Assembly: GCA_023396215.1 (NCBI GenBank)
Contig: JAEWWW010000148.1
Span: 1-6,000 of the forward strand
Direction: 5' to 3'
DNA: 6,000 nt
Source: Bacillota bacterium
GTDB taxonomy: Bacteria > Bacillota > Clostridia > Oscillospirales > Ruminococcaceae
The position numbers and the translations under genes are program-made. This document shows positions 1-5,694 of the stretch, piece by piece. Numbering within the stretch: the first letter of the stretch is position 1; each line of letters opens with the position of its first letter. The notes under the pieces are model-generated. The model had not been told where the DNA came from, did no database searches, and saw nothing but the letters and a program-made list of their open reading frames with translations.

Positions 1-73
<73 letters not shown>

Positions 74-82
74 CGACAGTTT

Positions 83-136
83 CCCCTCTCGCGACCGGTG
101 CGCTATCCATGATATAACATTCAAGCGCGAGAGGGG
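83..136. repeat. Perfect 11-bp inverted repeat near the contig edge
   Basis: CCCCTCTCGCG at 83-93 is exactly reverse-complemented by CGCGAGAGGGG at 126-136, leaving a 32-nt loop. Neither strand has a T-run just after the stem, so it does not look like a simple intrinsic terminator. It lies ten bases inside the poly-C artefact, so it may be a genuine stem that hindered sequencing. A regulatory structure for a gene beyond the contig edge is also possible. Confidence 0.6.
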
Positions 137-166
137 GGCAGAGGGGTGAGCCGTACACTTTAGGCC

Positions 167-265
167 TATTATACCATGTCCGTGGGGCGGCATGGCATAA
201 TTCGCCATCAACCTAGGCGGGCATCAAGATAACGGTATGATAACCGTTTTGCGGTTATTATACCA
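167..265 (-). promoter_or_regulatory. Two copies of TATTATACCA: possible minus-strand extended -10 elements
   Basis: TATTATACCA occurs exactly at 167-176 and 256-265. On the minus strand each reads TGGTATAATA, a perfect extended -10 (TGnTATAAT). No good -35 lies 16-18 bp upstream of either copy, so any promoter would rely on the extended -10. Transcripts would run leftward off the contig, hinting at a divergent gene that is not visible here. The right copy is also part of the 234-264 hairpin, so one role may exclude the other. Confidence 0.35.
234..264. repeat. 13-bp hairpin upstream of the deaminase promoter
   Basis: GGTATGATAACCG (234-246) pairs with CGGTTATTATACC (252-264) across a 5-nt TTTTG loop, with a single mismatch that becomes a G-U pair in plus-strand RNA. 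The left arm also overlaps a second dyad, AACGGT (231-236) with ACCGTT (243-248). No T-run follows 264, so a rho-independent terminator is not supported on the plus strand. An operator or a leader structure on the minus-strand transcript fits better. Confidence 0.5.
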
Positions 266-326
266 CAAAATGCTTGCCCCCACACGGTGGTTATCCCCAC
301 TGCGATGCCCCAAATGTAGAAAAAGA

Positions 327-355
327 TTGAAAGATATCGAACGATGCGCTAAAAT
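327..355 (+). promoter_or_regulatory. Sigma-A-type promoter for the dCMP deaminase gene
   Basis: TTGAAA at 327-332 and TAAAAT at 350-355 are separated by exactly 17 bp, and each matches five of six consensus positions for the housekeeping sigma factor. Transcription would start near 362, giving a leader of about 30 nt before the start codon at 392. The promoter lies in locally AT-rich sequence, as expected. Confidence 0.7.
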
Positions 356-391
356 AAGAACAGATTGCATATATAAAGGGGGCAGCAGGCA

Positions 392-886
392 ATGCTGGAA
401 AGACGGGACAAAATCAACTATTACCTGGATATCGCCGAAGCGGTTGCAGCAAGAGGAACCTGTCTGCGGCGCAATTTCGGAGCAATCATTGTAAAAAACG
501 ACCAGATTATCTCCACCGGGTATGTGGGAGCGCCCAGAGGCAGGCTTAACTGCACCGATTTGGGCTACTGCACGCGGGAGAGGCTCAAGGTGCCCCGGGG
601 CGAGCGGTATGAGCTCTGCCGTTCGGTACACGCCGAAGCCAACGCCATCATCCACGCCCAAAGGCAGGATACCCTCGGCAGCACCCTGTTTCTGGTGGGT
701 CTGGAGGGTCATGGCCCTGATTATGTGCAATCGGCCAACCCCTGCGCCATGTGTAAACGGCTGATTATCAACGCGGGCATCTCCACCGTCATTGTACGGG
801 ATACCCGTGAAGACTTCCGCTCGGTGAAGGTCTTTGACGAGTGGGTGTTCAACGACGACTCTTTAGAGGGCCAGCGGGGCTACTAA
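392..886 (+). CDS. comEB: Deoxycytidylate (dCMP) deaminase, ComEB family
   Basis: This 164-residue cytosolic enzyme probably deaminates dCMP to dUMP, feeding thymidylate synthesis. It has the zinc-dependent cytidine/deoxycytidylate deaminase signature: HAE at residues 80-82 (His80 zinc ligand, Glu82 proton shuttle) and PCAMC at 117-121 (Cys118 and Cys121 zinc ligands). The substrate-side motif GYVGAPRG at 43-50 corresponds to the family's GYNG-type loop, with Val where Asn is common. Extra cysteines at 24, 54, 60 and 76 could hold the second structural zinc known in some family members; that is inference. Length is usual for the family. The ATG at 392 follows AAAGGGGG (375-382) by 9 nt. The gene has its own promoter and terminator, so it is probably monocistronic. 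ComEB is the B. subtilis name; no competence role is implied here. Confidence 0.93.
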   Translation: MLERRDKINYYLDIAEAVAARGTCLRRNFGAIIVKNDQIISTGYVGAPRGRLNCTDLGYCTRERLKVPRGERYELCRSVHAEANAIIHAQRQDTLGSTLFLVGLEGHGPDYVQSANPCAMCKRLIINAGISTVIVRDTREDFRSVKVFDEWVFNDDSLEGQRGY

Positions 887-927
887 CGGCCCGCTATCCA
901 TTAAGGCCGGTTGCGGCCGCGATTTCA

Positions 928-957
928 CAGCCTGCATCCGCAGGCTGTTTTTGTTTT
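928..957 (+). terminator. Intrinsic terminator after the dCMP deaminase gene
   Basis: CAGCCTGC (928-935) and GCAGGCTG (940-947) form a perfect 8-bp stem with a 4-nt ATCC loop, followed by TTTTTGTTTT (948-957). It sits 41 nt after the deaminase stop codon. There is no matching A-run on the left side, so it works for rightward transcription only. It separates the deaminase gene from the YlbJ-like gene. Confidence 0.92.
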
Positions 958-1015
958 GCGCCCCAAGGTACTAGCATACGCGGCACCGGGCATAAGATGC
1001 TTTTGAGGTGATATG

Positions 1016-2188
1016 ATGAGCGGCAAGGGCAGAGAAACATCGGGGCAGAAGCAACAGAAAAACAGCAAAAGGGGAGGATGGCTGCTCTGGCTGACGGCGG
1101 CGGTGACTCTGCTATTGGGTTGGGCGCTGCTGGCGCTGCCCGGCACCGTCTCCAAGGGCATCCTTTCGGGGCTGCGGGCCTGCGGCGGGGTGATTATCCC
1201 CTCGCTTTTCCCCTTTATGGTGCTTTCGGGCTTTGTGACCCTCAGCCCGGTGGGCGAGCTGCTCTCAAGGCCGCTCACCCTCATTACCACCAAAATGCTG
1301 CGGCTGCCCAGGCAGCTGGGCGGGGTGGTGCTTATGAGCTTTATCGGCGGCTACCCGGTGGGCGCAAGGGCGATATCCAACCTGCTGCGGCAGGGGCGCA
1401 TCTCGCCCCAGACCGCCGCCCGCATGATGGTGTCCTGCGTCAACCCCGGCCCCTCCTTTGTCATTGGGGCGGTGGGGCTGCTGGTGCTGGGCAGCCCGCA
1501 GGCTGGTGCGGCGGTTTTTGCGGCGCAGGCGGTTTCCGCCCTGCTGCTGGGCTGGCTGTTTGCCCGCAGAGCCAAGGATGAGCCGCCGCCCGCCCTGCAG
1601 ACTGCCGACTATCCGCCGCTGCCGGTGGCCTTTGTGGAGGCGGTGCGGGGGGCGGCCATGGCGATGGTGGTCATCTGTGGGTTTGTGCTGCTTTTTTCGG
1701 CGGTCATTGCCCTGCTGAATGCCGACGGCATGCTGGGGCGGCTATCCGGATGGGTGTCTGCCGCCACCCTTGGGCTGATACCTGCCGACGCCTTTAGCTG
1801 CGCGCTGGCGGGTATGCTGGAGGTCACCTACGGCACCCTGCTTTGCGGGGTGCTGCCGCCCCAGACCGCCCGGCTGCTGGTGCCTTTTTTGCTGGCCTTT
1901 GGCTCGGTATCGGTCATCTGTCAGGTGGCGGCCTGCTTTGACGGTCAGAAGATTAACCTGCGCCCCTTTGTGCTTTCGCGTTTTTTGCACGGGCTGCTGA
2001 CCGCCGTCATCGCCCAGCCGCTGCTGGGTCTTGTGCCCAAGACAGCGTCGGTCTTTCTGCCGGGGGACCGCCCGCTGCCCTACACCACCCCTGCCACCAT
2101 GCCCGCAACCCTGCTGCTGGTGGCCATGGCCTCGATGCTGCTGCTGAGCTGTGCCGATAAAAAGGGGAGCCGCTCTGCATCGAAATGA
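1016..2188 (+). CDS. ylbJ: YlbJ-like sporulation integral membrane protein (nucleoside-recognition/Gate fold)
   Basis: This polytopic membrane protein has 390 residues from this start (391 from 1013). In B. subtilis YlbJ is made in the mother cell under sigma-E and is needed for spore cortex formation; its substrate is unknown. Family hallmarks, numbered from 1013, are a first helix near 22-42, PSLFPFMVLSGF at 63-74, GGYPVGAR at 112-119, VNPGPSFVIGAVG at 143-155, GMLEVTYG at 267-274, LAFGSVSVICQV at 294-305 and SRFLHG at 322-327. Further hydrophobic spans lie near 163-183, 212-236 and 363-379. Length matches YlbJ. Two ATGs are in tandem (1013, 1016). GAGGTGAT (1005-1012) puts GAGG 4 nt before the first and 7 nt before the second; 7 nt is also the spacing at two other starts here, so I prefer 1016. 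A more distant Gate-domain transporter is the main alternative. Confidence 0.85.
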   Translation: MSGKGRETSGQKQQKNSKRGGWLLWLTAAVTLLLGWALLALPGTVSKGILSGLRACGGVIIPSLFPFMVLSGFVTLSPVGELLSRPLTLITTKMLRLPRQLGGVVLMSFIGGYPVGARAISNLLRQGRISPQTAARMMVSCVNPGPSFVIGAVGLLVLGSPQAGAAVFAAQAVSALLLGWLFARRAKDEPPPALQTADYPPLPVAFVEAVRGAAMAMVVICGFVLLFSAVIALLNADGMLGRLSGWVSAATLGLIPADAFSCALAGMLEVTYGTLLCGVLPPQTARLLVPFLLAFGSVSVICQVAACFDGQKINLRPFVLSRFLHGLLTAVIAQPLLGLVPKTASVFLPGDRPLPYTTPATMPATLLLVAMASMLLLSCADKKGSRSASK

Positions 2189-2283
2189 GAAGGCTGCCTC
2201 TGCGCCCCCGCATCGCCCGCTTTCTTCTGCGAAACGCCCCGCCCCGCAACATTGTTTTGGCAAGAGGTGGCAGGCCTTCACGG

Positions 2284-2312
2284 TGGATTTTATAGCCCGG
2301 TAGTGCTATAAT
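2284..2312 (+). promoter_or_regulatory. Extended -10 promoter upstream of the small Cys-rich gene
   Basis: A perfect TATAAT at 2307-2312 is preceded by TG at 2304-2305, making an extended -10 (TGCTATAAT). The -35 position at a 17-bp spacer, TGGATT (2284-2289), matches poorly, which extended -10 promoters tolerate. A second TATAAT lies 12 bp downstream (2319-2324) without a TG or a -35. Transcription from about 2319 would give a leader of roughly 140 nt before the start codon at 2462. Confidence 0.55.
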
Positions 2313-2332
2313 GAATATTATAATTGGCTTTA

Positions 2333-2424
2333 GGCCGGATATCGGCCCCGGCGCGGGCCGCCTTATTACCGGTTTTGCCCGCGTTTTGGGCGCGGCGGCA
2401 ACCCCGGATTGCCGGGTGAAAGCC
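2333..2424 (+). promoter_or_regulatory. GC-rich, foldable 5' leader of the small Cys-rich gene (class unknown)
   Basis: Several inverted repeats are packed into this stretch: GGCCG (2333-2337) with CGGCC (2343-2347), CGCGGGC (2352-2358) with GCCCGCG (2377-2383), and CCCGG (2403-2407) with CCGGG (2412-2416), the last flanked by GGC (2397-2399) and GCC (2422-2424). Together they could form a multi-stem leader RNA. I do not recognise a known riboswitch class. High GC alone creates short stems easily, so this is a candidate only. Confidence 0.3.
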
Positions 2425-2461
2425 TATCTTTGACTGCAACCGTGCGACATGAGGTGAGAGG

Positions 2462-2680
2462 ATGCCAAAACAACCACTTTTCGGAGGCAGGATTGTTCCT
2501 GCCTGTTCTTACTGCCGTTACGGCACCGTTACCCCCGACGGCCGCATGGTGCTTTGCGTCAAGCGCGGCGTAGTGGATTGTTTTTTCTCGTGCAAAAGGT
2601 TTCTATATACGCCGCTTAAGCGGATACCCACACGCCCCCTCACCCTGCCCCAGTATGACAGCATGGAGTTTCAGCTGTAG
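2462..2680 (+). CDS. Small Cys-rich protein of unknown function, probable zinc-binding
   Basis: This 72-residue protein has no signal peptide or membrane segment. Its cysteines are ordered as CSYC (15-18), Cys32, Cys40 and Cys44, resembling a structural zinc site. A basic, proline-containing tail motif, CKRFLYTPLKRIP (44-56), follows. From memory, Clostridia carry short proteins with this layout (CxYC, then a C-x-[RK]-F-x-Y-x-PLKR-x-P segment), but I know no assigned function and cannot confirm this without a search. The start is well supported: GAGG at 2451-2454 within GAGGTGAGAGG lies 7 nt before the ATG. The gene has its own promoter region upstream and an intrinsic terminator whose stem begins inside the stop codon, so it looks like a single-gene unit. 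A metal-binding or nucleic-acid-binding role is possible but is inference. Confidence 0.8.
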   Translation: MPKQPLFGGRIVPACSYCRYGTVTPDGRMVLCVKRGVVDCFFSCKRFLYTPLKRIPTRPLTLPQYDSMEFQL

Positions 2681-2690
2681 CGGCAGGGTG
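2641..2690 (+). repeat. 9-bp inverted repeat competing with the terminator
   Basis: CACCCTGCC (2641-2649), inside the end of the small gene, is the exact reverse complement of GGCAGGGTG (2682-2690), just after its stop. Forming this long-range stem (32-nt loop) would use bases needed for the terminator hairpin at 2679-2695, so the two structures exclude each other, as in attenuators. Confidence 0.5.
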
Positions 2691-2702
2691 CCGCTTATTT
2701 TT
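2679..2702 (+). terminator. Intrinsic terminator overlapping the stop codon of the small Cys-rich gene
   Basis: AGCGGCA (2679-2685) pairs with TGCCGCT (2689-2695) around a GGG loop, followed by TATTTTT to 2702. The 5' arm includes the last two bases of the TAG stop (2678-2680). The 3' arm and loop also belong to a competing 9-bp repeat (2682-2690 with 2641-2649), so the terminator could be conditional. Confidence 0.75.
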
Positions 2703-2713
2703 GGAAAATTCGT

Positions 2714-2727
2714 GCAGCAATTGCTGC
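2714..2727. promoter_or_regulatory. 14-bp perfect palindrome, operator-like
   Basis: GCAGCAATTGCTGC is a perfect dyad with no spacer. It lies between the upstream terminator and the amidase start codon at 2812, where a repressor or activator dimer could bind. I cannot assign a regulator. No clear sigma-A promoter is visible next to it; CATACAAA at 2741-2748 resembles the -10 of a sporulation sigma-E promoter, without a good -35. Confidence 0.4.
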
Positions 2728-2811
2728 TCTGGCGCGCACTCATACAAAGGGAGCTACCCGCTGCACCGCAGAGGGCCGCCCGGCTTGCCCAAACAGGAGG
2801 TATATACAAAA

Positions 2812-5694
2812 ATGAAAGCAAAACATGTGGCAAAGATTGCAGCGGTCATCCTCTGCATTGTGGTGGTTATAGGCAGCGCCGTGGGGGCCGCCTATAATTT
2901 CTTGTTTTATGGCGGCTCCGGCAAGGGAGAAACCGCCGCCACCTCCTTTTTCTTAACAGGGGATTGCAAGGGCTTCTTTGTGCGCACAGGGGATAACCTC
3001 GACTTCCCCTCCGCGCCGGGGCTGGGCTCCTCCGAACTGAAGGAGGAGCTGGAGCAGATTATCGATTTCGCGGTCAAAGGGGGCTTTAACGCCATCTTTT
3101 TTGAAGCCCGCCCCGACGCGGGGGTGCTTTACCGCTCCAAGCTCTACCCCACCAGCCAGTACTTTGTGGAAAACCAGGGTGGCTTTACCCTTTTTGACCC
3201 GCTGCGCTACCTCAGCAAGCGGGCGGCAGCCGAAAACCTGGAGCTTTACGCGGTGGTCAACGCCTACGACGGCGGCAGCACCGACCTGAAGGCAGACGCC
3301 AAAAGCCCGGCAGCTACGCTGAAAGACGCTACCTTCGAGCAGGATAACCGGGTGTACTTCGACCCGGCCGCCCCTGCCGTGCAGCAGCTTTTGGCCGATA
3401 CCTGCACCGAGCTTGCCAAAAACTACGCCCTTTCGGGGGTGATGCTGGCCGGTCTCGATGTCCCCGCCGTCACCGGCCGCCCCGGCTATGCCGAGGGTGT
3501 GGATAAGACGCTGGCGCTGGCCCGCAAGGGGATGGATACCCTCGAAAGCCACCGCCGCCTCGGCATTGTGGTGGATGGCGTGTCCGACAACGGCGGCCAC
3601 GCCATCGCCCCGGAACAGGCGGCGCAGTGGGTGGAGCAGGGCCTTGTGCAGCTGGTTGTACCCCAGTTGGATACCCCCCTCGGCGAGCAGGTTTCCGGCT
3701 ATCGGGAGCTTGCCGCGGCATGGGGGCAGGTCGCCCACGAGCAGCCCGACGCCCGGGTGGTGGTGGGTAGCCCTGCCTACAGGATGGAAAAAGCCGCCCT
3801 CTCCTCCAAATGGGGAGCAGCGCAGAATGCGGCCCCCTACAACGACCCCGAGGAATTGGAATACCAACTGTTTATCGCCTCGATGGAGGAAGGACTGAGC
3901 GGCGCGGCTTTTGACAGCTACAGCGCCCTGCAGGCCGACCCCGAGAGCGCCGAAAGGCTGATGAGCTACCTCTGGCGGGCGGGGGAGCCCCCGGCCTTTG
4001 AGCTGAGCATCCCCCAGCGTTTTACCACCAACCCCGCTTCTTCGGCCACCGTTACCACCGCGAAATACTACATAACCGGCACCTCGAATCCCGACGTGGA
4101 GCTGACCATGAACGGGCAGGAGGTTCCCCGTTATACCAAGAGCGGCAGCTTTGGCATACTGGTGGATGTGCCGCTGGGCACCACTGCCTACACCTTCACG
4201 CAGGGCAGCGAAACCCGCCAGGTGCGCCTGACCCGCAACGACCCCACCAAGGTCACACCCCAGAAGATATCCGATATCACCAAGTCCTCTATCTTCCCCA
4301 CCCGCCCCTTCGGCGCAAAGGCGGGGGAGAGCATCGATATCAGTTGTACCGCCCCCGCGGGCAGCACGGTGAAGGCCACCATCGGCGGAGCCACCGTAAC
4401 GCTGCAGCAGGCGGCGGCAACCTCCTCCAGCGGCGTACCCGCTACCTTTAAGGGAAGCTACACCCTGCCCACCAACCTGCCCGCCGGCGAGGTTACCAGC
4501 ATCGGGCAGGTGACCTACACCCTCACCTATGGCGGCAAAAACACCACCTACCGCTCGGTGGGCGAAATCTTTGTAGCGGGGCAGAACGCCAAGCTGGCGG
4601 TGGAGGTCACCGACTTCCATTCGGCGGTGTTCACCAACCCCACCACCATCGACCAATACGTCACCTCGATTAAAACCGGGGCGCGGGATTATATCGTCGG
4701 CAGCGAGGGCAGCAGGCTGCTGTTGGAATCCGGCGGTTATGTTGAAAGCAGCACCATCAAGTTTATGACCGGGGCCTTTGACCTGCAAAACCGCTTCTTC
4801 GACGTGTTTTATGAGGCAAGCGATCAGACCGAGGTGTTCACCCTGCCCGGCACCAGCACCAACGCCTATGTGGCCGATATGACCGACCGGGGGCTGACCG
4901 TCAAGTTTTACAATTCCGCCTTTGAGCATACCAACTTCAGCGGCCTTTCGATGGAGATGTTTGAAAGCGTCACCGCCGAAAACAACGCCGACGGCAGCGC
5001 GACCATTTCGCTGCTGCTGAAGCCGGGCGCCAGGCTGTGGGGCTACGATATCTCCTTCGACGCCGAAGGCAACACCATCATCTACTGCAAAAAGCCCCCC
5101 AAGGCTTCGGGCAGTTACGCGAGGCCGCTGCAGGGGATATCGATTGTGGTAGACCCCGGCCACGGTGGCACCGACCCCGGCGCGCTGGGTGCGGCGGGGG
5201 AGAGCGGGCCCTTTGAATCCAAGTTGAACCTCGCGCTGGCCTCGACGGTGAAATACCGGCTGGAGCAGCTGGGAGCCAAGGTGACCATGACCCGCCGCGA
5301 CAACGACACCAGCCTGACCCTGCAGGACCGCTTGACCATCGCCCAGCTGCAGAAACCGGATTTCTTTTTGTCGGTGCACCACAACAGCACCAACCTGAAC
5401 TATGACGCCAACAAGGCCACCGGGGTGCAGGTCTATTACCATTACGACATCGCCAGGCCCCTTTCCGACCATCTGGTGCAGCAGATCAGCAAGCGCATCG
5501 GGCGCGAGTACGACGACCCCGAATACGGCGCTTACTATGTCACCCGCATCTCCTACGCCCCAGCCGTGCTCATCGAGGCGGGCTATATCTCCAACCCCCT
5601 CGAGCAGGAGATTTCAGCCGATACCATGATCATCTACCGCGCGGCCTGCGGCATTGCACAGGCGGTGGTGGACGCTTTGGAGGAAAGCCGTTGA
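2812..5694 (+). CDS. Membrane-anchored GHL10-domain / N-acetylmuramoyl-L-alanine amidase fusion
   Basis: This 960-residue envelope protein begins with a basic tip and one hydrophobic segment (about 9-28), a signal anchor or signal peptide. Residues about 54-390 match the GHL10 (DUF187) glycosidase-like fold: GGFNAIFFEARPDAGVLY at 90-107, a VNAY segment at 149-152, YFDPAAP at 182-188, VVPQ at 282-285 and VGSPAYR at 318-324. Residues about 396-600 are beta-rich, Ig-like modules; about 620-763 resemble an SH3-like plus AMIN-like region. Residues about 775-958 are a complete Amidase_3 domain: zinc ligands His784 (DPGHGG), Glu802 and His856 (SVHHN), and catalytic Glu922 (LIEAGYISNP). It should cut the lactyl-amide bond between N-acetylmuramic acid and L-Ala. 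The GHL10 half lacks the usual DGIHFDDY acids (SGVMLAGL at 208-215). The ATG at 2812 follows AGGAGG (2795-2800) by 11 nt; an earlier in-frame TTG at 2701 lies in the terminator and is rejected. Confidence 0.92.
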   Translation: MKAKHVAKIAAVILCIVVVIGSAVGAAYNFLFYGGSGKGETAATSFFLTGDCKGFFVRTGDNLDFPSAPGLGSSELKEELEQIIDFAVKGGFNAIFFEARPDAGVLYRSKLYPTSQYFVENQGGFTLFDPLRYLSKRAAAENLELYAVVNAYDGGSTDLKADAKSPAATLKDATFEQDNRVYFDPAAPAVQQLLADTCTELAKNYALSGVMLAGLDVPAVTGRPGYAEGVDKTLALARKGMDTLESHRRLGIVVDGVSDNGGHAIAPEQAAQWVEQGLVQLVVPQLDTPLGEQVSGYRELAAAWGQVAHEQPDARVVVGSPAYRMEKAALSSKWGAAQNAAPYNDPEELEYQLFIASMEEGLSGAAFDSYSALQADPESAERLMSYLWRAGEPPAFELSIPQRFTTNPASSATVTTAKYYITGTSNPDVELTMNGQEVPRYTKSGSFGILVDVPLGTTAYTFTQGSETRQVRLTRNDPTKVTPQKISDITKSSIFPTRPFGAKAGESIDISCTAPAGSTVKATIGGATVTLQQAAATSSSGVPATFKGSYTLPTNLPAGEVTSIGQVTYTLTYGGKNTTYRSVGEIFVAGQNAKLAVEVTDFHSAVFTNPTTIDQYVTSIKTGARDYIVGSEGSRLLLESGGYVESSTIKFMTGAFDLQNRFFDVFYEASDQTEVFTLPGTSTNAYVADMTDRGLTVKFYNSAFEHTNFSGLSMEMFESVTAENNADGSATISLLLKPGARLWGYDISFDAEGNTIIYCKKPPKASGSYARPLQGISIVVDPGHGGTDPGALGAAGESGPFESKLNLALASTVKYRLEQLGAKVTMTRRDNDTSLTLQDRLTIAQLQKPDFFLSVHHNSTNLNYDANKATGVQVYYHYDIARPLSDHLVQQISKRIGREYDDPEYGAYYVTRISYAPAVLIEAGYISNPLEQEISADTMIIYRAACGIAQAVVDALEESR

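Noticed and set aside
291..299. TTATCCCCA, one mismatch from a DnaA box
   Set aside because: It is a single isolated copy with no cluster, no AT-rich unwinding region and no dnaA or dnaN gene nearby.
237..494. Plus-strand frame of 85 codons with a CPKC-like motif
   Set aside because: It overlaps the deaminase gene by about 100 bases, begins inside the 234-264 hairpin, spans the sigma-A promoter and lacks a ribosome binding site. The CPKC is probably chance.
224..730. Minus-strand frame of 168 codons
   Set aside because: It is antisense to the deaminase gene, has no convincing ribosome binding site and shows no recognisable motif.
975..982. CATACGCG as a sigma-E -10 for the ylbJ-like gene
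   Set aside because: It matches only about five of eight positions and has no acceptable -35, although sigma-E control would fit the family.
1742..2281. Minus-strand frames opposite the ylbJ-like gene
   Set aside because: These are compositional shadows of a GC-rich membrane-protein gene, with no start signals and no domain-like sequence.
2311..2433. A 40-codon plus-strand frame starting at ATG 2311
   Set aside because: Its ATG overlaps the TATAAT of the promoter, so it would not be in that transcript. There is no ribosome binding site and the frame crosses the foldable leader.
2397..2450. Possible cobalamin riboswitch (GGTGAAA followed by GCAACCGTG)
   Set aside because: The order and spacing do not match the cobalamin core: the GGGAA-N3-GGTG arrangement is missing and a hairpin sits in its place. 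The downstream gene is not a B12 gene.
2701..2811. Upstream TTG start that would add 37 residues to the amidase
   Set aside because: The TTG lies in the T-run of the preceding terminator with no ribosome binding site. The ATG at 2812 has AGGAGG upstream and begins a typical signal-anchor sequence.
2953..5472. Long minus-strand open frame (839 codons) opposite the amidase gene
   Set aside because: It is a shadow of the GC-rich amidase gene. Its translation is a low-complexity mix rich in Gly, Val, Arg and His with no domain I recognise, while the plus strand has clear catalytic motifs.
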